DNA of 64,000 bases from Paralichthys olivaceus (Eukaryota > Chordata > Actinopteri > Pleuronectiformes > Paralichthyidae): the NCBI RefSeq assembly GCF_024713975.1, contig NC_091107.1:15055501-15119500 (forward strand). Reading direction: 5' to 3'. Of this stretch, positions 1-10,427 are shown piece by piece (positions within the stretch are counted from its first letter, which is position 1; each line of letters begins with the position of its first letter). The notes below the pieces were generated by a model. That model was given only the letters and a program-made list of their open reading frames with translations. It was not told the origin of the DNA and searched no databases. The translations under genes and the position numbers were made by a program.

Positions 1-1917
1 ATGCCTGATACATTTATATTTATATAAGAAGGACATTTTGTAAAAACTTATCTCAGAAACTGACCCAGCAACAAACCTCTGCCTCATATTCAGTGAACAG
101 ACAGTACAGATGACGGCCTGTAAAGCTGAATAATAACCAACTGTGAAATTGTCCATTTCCATTGGATAAAATAAGAAGTGTTAGTACAGAATGGGTTGTA
201 TTTTAAATATGATGTTTTATGAATAGATATAATTAAAGAATTACTATAAAAAAAACTTCTATTTGCCTTTCACCTCCAGGAAAGTAAACTGTTGTCAGTG
301 CTAGTAAATATGCAGCTAACATGCAGTATTAATTTGTTAGCAGTCAGCAGGGAATGCTAACAGCTGAGCAGTTGATGTAAGTGCACAAATGTATATATTT
401 TTTTTCCTTGTGGTTAGAAGTGAAAGGCATATAAACAATGATATAAGTATTTTATCCTGCTAAGTAAGTCTCGACATTCACATTGAGAAAAATTACATTT
501 CACATTTTATCTCAAGATAACAAAGATGTTTTATTTCACTTTTTTAGTTTTAAACCTGTAGAATAAAATCCACTTGACGGGAGTGTGGAATGAAAAGTCT
601 GATTATTTAAAAGCAAAAAGAGCTACACAGAGTTGATCCAAATACCCTAAGGTCAATATTTACAGACAAACCAATATTTATTTTATATAAAATAAGTTCT
701 ACATGTTGTGCAATTCCTTCTATAGATTAATCATAATTCTAAGCACAGTCCTCAGTGTATGTGAAATGTATTTTTTCCATGACTTGGATATGTACTGCGC
801 TGCCTTATTCATCTTTTACAGTATTGATAAGATTAACAAACGGCATCAGTTTCAGTCATTTCTATCTGCATCATACTGCAGTATTATATTGTTTCAGTAA
901 GTACTTCTGTGTATAGACAATACATGTTATGAGCCATGATTGTTTTAAACCTAAATAAAGAATATTTAACTGACTGGCAGTGTTTTTACTCACAATAACA
1001 GAAAATAAGAAAAAATAATAATTTTCAACATTGCTTTCAAGTTAGAAACAATAAAGACAATTTGTGACCATGAGAGGAAAATTTAAAAAAAAAAGTCCAT
1101 CAGACAAAATGATACAGAATGAGACAAAATGGATGAAATGCACTGTCTTGCATAGTAAAGGATCTCCTCCAGCGAGCTGAGGAGAACCTGAATCTTGCCC
1201 TCCGCTCTGTTGTGATCTCTCTGATTATAAGGACGTCCTCTACAGCCCACGTTTGATTAGATGAGCTCCAATGAATACTCTGGATCTCAGCACTCTGTCG
1301 TGATTACAAAACATTTCAATGACATGAACTGATGAAACAAGATGGGTGACTTGTGTGCAATCAACAAATTCAATTGTCTCTTCCTCTGTGCTCCTGCTGC
1401 AAGTTGAAGAAGCTCTGTTTAAGCGCTAATCACAATTCAAAATGATTTATACATGCAGCCATCTGTTATCTAAGAGGAGATGTTGCGTTTATGTCTGTGT
1501 GTTGACTACTCCCTCACATACAGCCATGTTTGTTGAGGAGCACAGGGAACTGGGCAGCGCTCTTAAATCAGCTGTCTCCTGTAAGTGGTCCTTCACTGCT
1601 TCTTTTGTCTGATTGCTTCTGTATGAGTCAATCACTTCAAGACATCAGACCCCTCTTCACAGTGATGGTGAATTCTTTGAATTTTAGATGTCGTCTTGCT
1701 GTCGTTCTCATCACGGAGCAAAATGCTGTTCCGAATCAAGAATCTGTTATTATATGCATAGACTTCCACTGAATATGCTCAGACAGACGCTAATTGAAGG
1801 AGAATTATTCTACTTTCCCAATTTGGTTTTGTCCCACTGAGAGAACAAATTACTGACTTTTCAAAAATCAATCCTTAAGTAAAAAGGGGGAATAGGACCC
1901 CAGTGTGTTATTCAGTG
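1..1917. other. Spacer and probable 3' UTR of the kcnk12-like gene
   Basis: AT-rich sequence downstream of the channel stop codon. No exon with recognisable protein similarity was found on either strand. Short open frames here have no family signature. Part of it, next to 1917, should be the 3' UTR of the minus-strand channel gene, but I could not fix the cleavage site. Confidence 0.5.
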
Positions 1918-3371
1918 CTACCTATCCACACTGGTTTCTTGGAGGCGATTATTCATGATGGCCAAAGCCCCCACGCCACCAGAGAATCCATTCTGATGGC
2001 TGGAGCTCTGCCGCGGGCCCTGGTGAGCTGTTTCACTCAGCTGCTTCTGCAGCAGCGCCAGAGACACCTTATTAGACACCATGAATTCGTTGACCGAGAT
2101 CATCTCTCCTGAAAGACGACGCCCGACGTACACCCCATCAGCCACCGGGCCTGCATCCGTCTCACTGTCACACACCGTCTCCTCCGAGCCATCCGTGTAT
2201 CGGTGTCTTCCTGCAGGACAGTGGGATGAGATGGGCTGCACAGTGTTACGTTTCAAGTGTTTACGCCTGGGGTGTGCTGCCAGGGGCCTCTGGTTGTGAT
2301 TTTTGTTTTGGAGGCAGGAGCAGCAGAGGCCCCAGCATCCAGGTGCAAAGCAAGAACAAGGCTGATGCTGCCCACAGCATAGAAGTTTACCCAGAATCCA
2401 ATTTAGAGTTTGCTTGATGACAATAGAAATGACATTGAAAAGTGAGTAGATACAACATACTCCCATTAGGATGAAAAGGCAATTCCCCAGGCGGTAGGCT
2501 TCCTGAGACTCATACTGCTGTCTCTGGCTGCTCACCAGGTCCCCGAAGCCGATGGTGCTGAAAGCCACGAAGCAGAAGTAAAGGGAGTCCATGTAGCTCC
2601 AGTTCTCCATGGAACAATACAAGGTGGAAGCACTGCACGCAATCACAATTGATGCTACTCCCAGGATCAGCATAACGTAGTAGACCGATGGTTTCCAGCC
2701 CTCCAGGCTGTCCTCCTCACCTGACATCTCCTCCCTGCTTGACATCACCCTGACACCACCACACCTCAGCCGGCGCTCGTGACACCATCGCATGATGTAA
2801 GCTAACATCGTGATGATCCTCTCCAAGAAGAGGTTAAAAAAGAGAATGGTGGCAGCACAGCCAATGAGACCGTAGAAGATCAAGAAGATTTTTCCAGATA
2901 TGGTCGCTGGTGTGGTCATGCCAAAGCCTAAAGGAGACAAATGCAAAATAAAAGGTCATGGACAGGAGCATCTGAGAAGGATGAAGTTGTATAAAACTTT
3001 AAAAGTGATTGCTCACCAATAGTGGAGACCACGGTGCCGACAAAGTAGAACGCTCCAGAAAAGTCCCAGCGGGGCCTCAATGTGTCCACTCTGATCCCAG
3101 CTCCATTTGCCTCCTCGTATTGCCGCAGCAGAGTGTGGAGGGCGCCCAGGTTGACCCTGTACCTTTGGGTGAAGTTGTCCAGCTGATGCTTCCAGAGGCG
3201 GCGGGCACGCAGCTCAAAGGGATGCTCCAGGGCTGAGAAGATGGCCGCTCCACACAGCAAGTAGAGCAAGATGAGCCCGGCCAGAAGGCAGAAACGGGCG
3301 TTGTCTTCGTTCATGGGTGCCCTCGGGCAGCAGCAGCAGCCGCCAGCAGCAGCAGCCCTCCTCTGAGCCAT
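1918..3371 (-). CDS. kcnk12: THIK-type two-pore-domain potassium channel (KCNK12-like)
   Basis: Two coding exons, 3017-3371 and 1918-2927, give 454 residues. The protein is a K2P channel subunit that forms a background K+ pore in the plasma membrane as a dimer. In order I see a cysteine-rich N-terminus, M1 (near residues 24-46), an extracellular cap with DNFTQR glycosylation site, pore 1 STIGFG, M2, M3, pore 2 STIGFG, M4 and a cytosolic tail ending NNRLQETSVDR. The intron splits the first pore codon run (STIG|FG), a typical K2P intron position. The tail words SNKVSLALLQKQLSETA and QNGFSGGVGALAIMNNRL fit KCNK12 (THIK-2) better than KCNK13. I chose ATG 3371 (MAQRR...) because it lies just before the conserved MNEDNARF block; the frame is open further upstream to 3524. 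A duplicated paralogue name such as kcnk12l is possible. The human THIK-2 arginine cluster is absent (see findings). Confidence 0.93.
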
Positions 3372-3420
3372 GAGCACGGCAGCAGCAGCACAGATACACC
3401 GCTGCAACAACATGCACTGC
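3320..3420. repeat. CAG/GCA-rich compositional tract in kcnk12 exon 1
   Basis: Short runs of cag/gca on the plus strand between 3327 and 3395. On the coding (minus) strand they encode the Ala and Cys runs (AAAAGGCCCC) at the channel N-terminus and the CpG-poor 5' leader. Runs are interrupted and short, so this is a low-complexity coding tract and not a long microsatellite. Confidence 0.5.
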
Positions 3421-5818
3421 CTCTGCTCGTGCTGCCGAGTCACAGACTCACAGTATGTGTCAGACACATCACCTGCTGCACTGACTGGATGAAACGCTTT
3501 TGGTTTATATACACAGCCATGCATCTGGTTCTATGATAAGATTAGGATTGAAAAACATCTCTTGGAGAAAAAAAAGAAGATGCATCATCAGATAAGAGTC
3601 TGTAGCAAGATTTAAAGAAAACACGTATATTAGGAATAAGTTCACTAAAATATAAAAACTTGATTATCATTTTATTTTGCATAGCTTTTTGCTTATTATT
3701 AAAAATAATAAAATCAGCACATTATAAAGACATTCATTATAAGAACACATTCAATTCATGAAAACATTTTGGTCACAATCAATTTATAATCCATACATCA
3801 AATATTCATGGTTTCTAATAAAAAGAAAAACTTAGTACCTGGTCTTGGCCGCAGCCTGAGCGTTGTTCGTCCTCGGAGCTTGTTCCTTGGATCTGCTGAA
3901 CAATGACCAGCGAGAGGAAGCCTCTTGAGTTTTTTTTTTTTGTGCACACTGAGAGGCTGTCTGATGTTTCGTCTGTCAAACACTGACGTCATCACACCCT
4001 CCTCTGTCTTCGAGCACACCCTGATTGTTGCAGCCACCTCTTTAATTTAGAAGCGCAATCCATTTTCTTTCCAACCCTTCATCATGTTTTTAATTGACTT
4101 CTCCTGCAGGAGGTACAAGTGACAGAGGGTTTATTTTAAATAATTGAACCTTTAATCCCTCAGTCACATTGTACAAGTGCGGACCGAGGAATTTCATGCC
4201 CTGATTACAGTAGATGATCAACTGAAAATAATGATTAACTGTCGCACAAACACTGGAGAAGCATCTTGTGACCAGAAGATAATTAGCTGGATAAATGTGA
4301 GTGGAGAGAGGTGGAAGATCAGATCCTGCCCTTAAGCAAAACTCTAAATTAAAGGAGTTAGATTTGGTCAATAGCCAACACATCAGACTATGTTTGTCCT
4401 GTGCAGCATCCAGCTCCTCTGACAGATCTTTTTGTTGTGGCTGCAGACTGTGTGGGAGGATTTGTTGAGCATGACTTTCAGTTTGTCTGCCTGTCCATGG
4501 CTTTAATCTTGTCTGATGCTGCAGGCGAGGGCAGGGGTTCCCTCCGCCTGCCGTCTGAGTGGGCAGGTGTGAAAGACAGAGAGGCACATCTGCCTTCATC
4601 TCACCAGTCAACCCTGCATCAGGTGAACTTTAGAGTTTCATTCATATTCTGTTTCAGATATAGAGTTCTGCTTATTAATCATTCTGACATGATGTTCTAA
4701 TACCTGAAAATCTATGAATGCATATTAATATATTGATATCTGATATTTGGTTAGTACAACAAAACATGTTTGAATACAATATATACTATTTGTAAAGCAC
4801 ATTTTATACATTATTGTGTGTCTGAGTGCTTGTCCCTGTGTAAGACATTTTTGTATAAATGACTTACACAAACACCTCTCCTATTATGATTTTCGTTTTT
4901 ATTATTATTGCTTTTATTTATTATTATTTATTAGAATTTGTCATATTAACATGTGTATTTTAATTAAACAGCCAGGGAAGAGCCCTGTGTCTGAGGTCTT
5001 TTAAACCTTCTCTTATTAAATTACTTCATTTATTTATTTTCATGGTGGGATTTTGTCCAATCAATTATGTTTTAATGAGGAATTTTTTAATGTATTTTAA
5101 TACCCATGGTGCCTCATACCACTCATCGAGGGTTCTGTGTTTTAACCCTGACCTGTACTAAACCTAATTGTAACCTTCAAAGCAATTCTCTGCCGTCAAA
5201 CAGCCCTTTGAGGCTAAAATGTCATAACTTTCCCAAAATGTAATAACTCAGTAAGGTCTACACCTCAAATATCCCTCAGAAAGATACAAGTACAAGTAAC
5301 AACACATATACAGTATACATACCAAATGCCACCAACCATCAAGACGAATAATAGGATACAAACAGCTGGTCTATATGATGTATTTAAATTGATTGAATAA
5401 TGATGATAATTGAGCAGCAAATGTAATGTATACTTTTTTTAAATGCAGAAAATAACTGTCCACATCGTAACTTTATAGTTTTGGCAACATTTTAATGAGA
5501 TATTGTTACATTTCTGATGTCAACAGATATTTTTTAGCTTATAATTGCCTATTCCTGATGTTTTTCTCGAACTAATGAGGATGTCGTCTCAAGATTGCCC
5601 AGTCGGACATCTCCTGCGAGACTGAGACTGTTTTTGGGGCTGAGTTTTTGTAACCTATCAAACAAATCTTGCATTTCACCTTCAATTGTTTTTTTTAATT
5701 ACCGTTTTGTTCCTACAATTCTGACAACATTTCAGAAGCCAACCCATCTACAGTAATTCATTTGTAAGTGTTATAGGGAAGTTTGTGTGTAAAATTCCAC
5801 ACATTTTGAGAGTGGCCT
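3372..5818. other. Intergenic region upstream of kcnk12 and downstream of itpkc
   Basis: No credible exon. The right-hand part should contain the 3' UTR of the itpkc gene (minus strand). Several open frames, including one of 173 codons at 4090-4611 on the minus strand, lack any family signature and I treat them as chance. A perfect TGACGTCA octamer at 3984-3991 is the only regulatory-looking motif noted. Confidence 0.45.
3984..3991. promoter_or_regulatory. Candidate CRE octamer upstream of kcnk12
   Basis: Perfect TGACGTCA palindrome about 610 bases upstream of the chosen channel ATG. This is the consensus for CREB/ATF binding. Position relative to the true transcription start is unknown, so function is inferred only. 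Confidence 0.25.
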
Positions 5819-7551
5819 TTAGCACAGCGGCAGCATGTTTCCTAATATGTCAATGAGGTTGTCCAGTCCCCACAGGTAGCCATCTTCTCGATTGCCTTCT
5901 ACCCAGGCAGTGCGGTGGTCCAAGGTGAGTGGTGAAGGCAAGGCTACTGTCTTTCCAAAGTCGATCATCCAGACTCCTGTTCTGCCTGTCCAGTCATGCA
6001 CAAACAGCAGGGAGCTGCCCACAACCTGCAGGGAAACGGGTGTGAAGAAAAATCACAAATGCACTGTATCACCAGCCTACACCTCTCCAAAGCAGCCTCA
6101 AAAACATAATCATACATTTTCTACTTCTTATCTCATGAGTGTTTTAGTGCACTGTGCAACAGCCAACCTCGTGTGTTCTGAAGAAGTCGGATGCCTCCAA
6201 GACCTGCCGCAGCTGTTTCAACTGTCTCAGATACCCCCACTGAAAGTTAATATACAAGAATGACCAAAGAGAAGGAAGCAGGTGAAGAAAATTAAAGTTT
6301 AAGGGAAGATCACACTCACCATGATGTGCGCACTGGACTCAACAAAACTGCTGAGTGCTTCCGTCACTTGCTCTCTGCTTTTGGTCTGTTTGAAGTTTGT
6401 GTGACATTCGTCATTTGCCTTCTGCACAGGACATGTAATGATTATATTATAGTATATATTATATATCGGAGAGTGACATTAACTCCACCAAGGCTGAAAT
6501 ATGTGGATACTGTTTTATATTGCCCTTAATGTAAATTGTTATCTATGCAGATAAATGTGTGATGGATGAATGTATGTGATATTGTTTCTATGCTGCAAAT
6601 ACTGTGATGTCCAAGAGAATTTAGCACTTCTCTTATCTTATCTTCAAAATACATGTTCATTGGTACATTTTTAAAGACTATGCATTGCAGCAGTACACTC
6701 CACACATATTTAAAAGGATGAATCAGTGAACTGGCTCTTACCCTGAATCCTTCGATGCGGAACCCAAGAGTTGTTGTGGAGCTCAGCGTCTCCCTCCACT
6801 GCATGTACCGGGTTTTCAACACCGCCTGCTGGGCTGTCTCCTGGGATGTAGGGGCCTCTGGGTCCACAGCCACCATCTTCTTATACATGTCGTTACGAGG
6901 CTGGGGACGTTCTCTGGCCATTTGCAGCTCCTCCTCGAGGTATGTGCTGTGAAGGACAGTGCCTCATTAATTTTATTGTTATTTGGGCATATCGCTTGTA
7001 TTCAATGCAAAGCAGGTAAACACATTCCTTTCCAATAGGAACAACAATAAAATGACTAAAATAATATGCTAACTCGAAATAATGAAAACCAAAGTCTGAC
7101 ATATGTAAGTATATCAAGTTACTATTTGACTGTGTCTCCACCTTTGACCTTGCATTGTTTCATTAAAGAAATTACCGGCTGCCCATCTTGCAGTCCATGA
7201 TTGCAGGTGTGTTGAAGTGGGTCAGCAGGTTATCCATCATGTTGTAATCCTGCTTGTCACGCTGCACAACACCATGGTAGGCAGGAACAAAGGATCTCAG
7301 AGTGTCCGCCATCAGACGGAGGTAACATTGTTGCTCCCCCTTACAGTACCTCTTCAGCAGTGTGCCGTAATCACCTACATGAAAGCTCCCTGTGTGAGAC
7401 AAGCAACAAAAAGAAAGCACACAAGACATGGTATTTGTTCCAGTACTTACCCAGTGAATTTTTTTTTGTTGTAGAAGAAGAGCAACATAAATGACAACAA
7501 ACCTGCATGTCCGACCACTTGAAGCCACTGCTGAGGTTTCTTAGGAGTCAT
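5819..7551 (-). CDS. itpkc: Inositol-trisphosphate 3-kinase C, catalytic domain only
   Basis: Six exons, 7503-7551, 7176-7389, 6742-6946, 6320-6421, 6168-6239 and 5819-6025, give 282 residues from ATG 7551. The family phosphorylates Ins(1,4,5)P3 to Ins(1,3,4,5)P4. Visible motifs are GHAGSF, the catalytic [18 protein letters not shown] (P-x-x-x-D-x-K-x-G), [31 protein letters not shown] and [22 protein letters not shown] and [20 protein letters not shown] point to ITPKC over ITPKA or ITPKB. All exon phases join, and lengths sum to 283 codons. Full vertebrate ITPKC has a long N-terminal region (calmodulin and localisation segments), and I find no such exon upstream. The same exon, read back to a likely acceptor at 7602, begins NSAWKK, matching the family, but has TAG at 7566-7564 where a conserved Trp is expected. 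The ATG context (CCC before ATG) is poor. This may be a truncated functional kinase or a decaying copy. Confidence 0.85.
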
Positions 7552-7602
7552 GGGAACGAGAGACTAAGTCCCACGGCTTTTGTGTTTTTTCCATGCAGAG
7601 TT

Positions 7603-8212
7603 CTGCATGGGATGACAAAAAAACTTACCCTCAGTCAGTCATTCTTCAGCAAACACACACTCCAGGTCACACTCTTGTGTTGTCTGTGTTTTTTTTTTTT
7701 ACAGTTGAGCAGCTACGAACTCAGGCTTCAGAGTCACTGAGGCTACTTTTTGCCTTATGGGTGAACAACGTCTCCATGGAGACGGACCCTCACTAAGACC
7801 AAGTGAAGACATGCAGACGTCGGCTCAGGGGTTATGCAACAGGTTAATCAAACATTTACAGGAAGCACTTGTTTTTCTACTTGAAACTACTATTAACCAT
7901 TTAAACAAACAGTATAGCTGAACATAAAAGGGTCCACACTTATCAACATGAGAGCTGATTCAATGTAATACAGCGTTTACACAACTGTGCCAGAAAATAA
8001 GCTTTATAAATATGAAGAGTTACTTGGTTCTCATTGTTCATCATATCATTGTAAATGCAATTTTGGTTAGACAGATAAAGTGTAACATGCCAATGTATAT
8101 ATATAAATATTGCAATTACTTGAAGTAATTTTTCTGAATTATCAGTGATACTACTATGAATCATTATTGTGTGCAGGACTTTTACTTAAAATGTAGAATT
8201 TACAGTTTTATT
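7603..8212. other. Spacer upstream of the itpkc remnant
   Basis: I searched this stretch on the minus strand for an ITPKC first exon and found none. No other exon is supported. Confidence 0.45.
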
Positions 8213-8560
8213 ACCTCCACCAAGGAGGTTATGATATTTTCTCAGTTTTTTCCCCCCACAGGATTACACAAAAACTACTCAACCGATTTCGATGAAATGT
8301 TGTTGAGGGGTGAGGCAGCACCCAAGCAAAAAAACATTATATATTGGTATGGATCCAGATCAGGGGAAGGATCCAGATCACACTTTTGTTTAACATTGCT
8401 AGATAGGGCGTTTTTCAACTTCTTCATTTGTTTCTCAGATAATAATAAATGGCTCTTGAGGGAAACAATCAGACATCTAGTGAATTTAACTGTGGTTTCA
8501 TAAGGAGACTGTTGGGTCTTGGTGGAAGTCTGTGCTCTACTGGGTGGAACTGAACTGTGG
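8213..8560 (+). repeat. Interspersed short repeat, copy A
   Basis: Begins acctccaccaaggaggttat and contains aggattacacaaaaactact, gatccagatca and gatagggcgtttttcaac. It ends ctgttgggtcttggtggaagt followed by ctctactgggtg. The two ends carry inverted copies of acctccaccaag (8213) and cttggtggaagt (8518). Related copies lie at 18772, 23291, 39271 and 52266. I recognise it as a repeat common in percomorph fish genomes. The inverted arms suggest a non-autonomous DNA transposon (MITE-like), though class assignment is inference. Confidence 0.75.
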
Positions 8561-8599
8561 TTCTTAGCCCTCCCTGACTTCTTCTATCGCTACTCTCAA

Positions 8600-8937
8600 C
8601 ATCAACTCTTGTCGTACAGTGGGTGCAGTGCGTCATCCTGACCAGCGGGGGCAGCAACGCCCCTGAGACGCGGCGAGGCTTCATCAAACTCAGACAGAAG
8701 AAGAGGCAGCGGAGGGCGCGCTGACAGACGAAGAAGAATTTAACGGTTCCCGGTTGTTGAACCGCTGCAGCCTCCATCGTGCCGGTGCTTCACGAACTGC
8801 GATGGGCTCCACTGTAACACCGGTCAAGCCGCTAGCTGCTACGTTCACTGCTCCATGCTAACTCACCGCGATGTGTTTCCGACGGGTAGCTAAGTGCTAA
8901 CGACTCACGTCAACAAGGAGCATTACTGCAGCCAAAG
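8600..8937 (+). promoter_or_regulatory. CpG-rich promoter and probable non-coding first exon of ccdc61
   Basis: CpG density rises sharply from about 8600 to 9360 against AT-rich flanks. A good splice donor (GCCAAAG|gtaacg) follows 8937, and the next acceptor with the ccdc61 ATG is at 10417. This fits a non-coding first exon near 8780-8937. The exact transcription start is not visible. Confidence 0.5.
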
Positions 8938-9667
8938 GTAACGTTCACTTGTTCCTGCTCGCTGAATATCCTCGCGTGTTTCACATGAACAGTTTGGTTA
9001 GCTCTCCGAGGGTCACATTTACTAACTCGAGTTACCCAGTGTTAAGCAACGACACTGCCCATGCTAGCTAACCTCAGCTAACGTCAACGTTACGAGAGCG
9101 AAGATGTCAGTCTTGCTAGCTGACCTATTGACGGAGAAGTGGCAGCTGACGTGTTTTTTTTCTTTCTCAGAGGAACCGAGCCTCGCGTGTCACGTTGTTG
9201 TAGCTGAACAACGAACAGCCACACGGTCCACGATGTTTGTGTCTGTGCTGCAGGAGCAGACACAGACCGTCCGTCACTGTCGCTCCCACTGTGCACCGGA
9301 GAAAGTGAAGCCAAGCGCGAAATATCAATGAGACTGTACCACAGCAAAACGGAGCATAGCATAATAACTTACCCCGTAAAACACGAGCTAATGCATCTGC
9401 TTACTCCTCGACATATGTTATGACCCATCAACCAAACTTTTTTCAATGAAAGTGACGGTACCTTTTAAAACGCACTCAGTGTGCTCACTACCGCCCCTCG
9501 TGGTATGTTATGATGAGGACAGGCAGTGTGAGATGAAATGCGTTGTCTCACACTGAAGTTTATGAAACGTATTACGGATGTTTTATTTGATTTCCACACA
9601 AGACAACAACAAGTGCAATGTAATGGAATATGATTTATACATGTTTTCGTGCTTTTGAAAATTAAAG

Positions 9668-9713
9668 GCAAAGATGGCTACTTTTTCATCAGGACACTCC
9701 TAACTTGCTTATC

Positions 9714-9744
<31 letters not shown>

Positions 9745-9902
9745 CATCCCTGAGAGGTGACACAGATATTTCACCTCACCCTTGATCATGGGGACCTCCA
9801 CTGTCTGTAGGTCAAGTTTCAGAAGATGTTACTGTAGATTTTTTTAGAAAATCTGAAGCAAAGTTGGCCACTTTTTCATTATGGCACTCATAACTTGCTT
9901 AT
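9668..9902. repeat. Partial tandem repeat, unit about 190 bases
   Basis: A 45-base segment at 9668-9712 (gcaaagatggctac...aacttgcttat) recurs at 9858-9902 with 6 differences. The spacing of 190 implies about 1.2 copies of a longer unit. The TA run sits inside the first unit and is missing after the second copy. Confidence 0.7.
9714..9741. repeat. TA dinucleotide microsatellite
   Basis: About 14 uninterrupted ta units, immediately after the first copy of the 45-base direct repeat. Confidence 0.9.
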
Positions 9903-10427
9903 ATTAAATATTGTTTAAAATAAATCCTTGCTAGGGTTTTTTCCCCTCAGGACATGAAATACTCAGAAACATGCTATGTATCACTTATTGACTGTTTTTC
10001 TCAGTTTTCTCTCTTCAGTTTTCTCCAAGATATACTTTTTTTGATCCTCTGTTGAGGAAATTCCCTGTAACTTTCTGACTCTAAACTATTGGGAAACCAT
10101 TTCAGATTTTCATATGAACACAATGGCTCCATCTGGATTGAGTCTCTACACCAAGAGACAACATGTGTTGACTTAACAATGGGATCCACTGTTTTCTGTC
10201 TGTGGTCCAAACAGCCATTCCAAGCAATTGAAATGTAGGGTTATGACCAGGCTATAGATCTAGTAGTTTGTTCCTGGCTTCAGTTGTATTATGACTTGGC
10301 AGCCAGACAATAACTTGTAAAAATGTTCACTAACATTACCCAGGTGTATTTTGTAATAGTAGTCAGTTGATTTCAGCAGCCTATACTTCATTGATAACAT
10401 TTATTTCTTCTGTACAGAACCAGAGCA

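Larger units (their letters stand above)
9362..10416. other. First intron of ccdc61, repeat-bearing
   Basis: Non-coding. It holds a TA dinucleotide run and two copies of a 45-base segment 190 bases apart (listed separately). No exon is supported. Confidence 0.5.

Noticed and set aside
4090-4611. 173-codon open frame on the minus strand between kcnk12 and itpkc
   Set aside because: No domain, motif or compositional sign of a real protein; no splice context; overlaps an opposite-strand open frame. Probably chance.
8469-9362. Minus-strand open frames of 90-102 codons upstream of itpkc, as possible missing first exon
   Set aside because: Translations share nothing with ITPKC N-terminal or calmodulin-binding regions; they overlap repeat copy A and the ccdc61 promoter.
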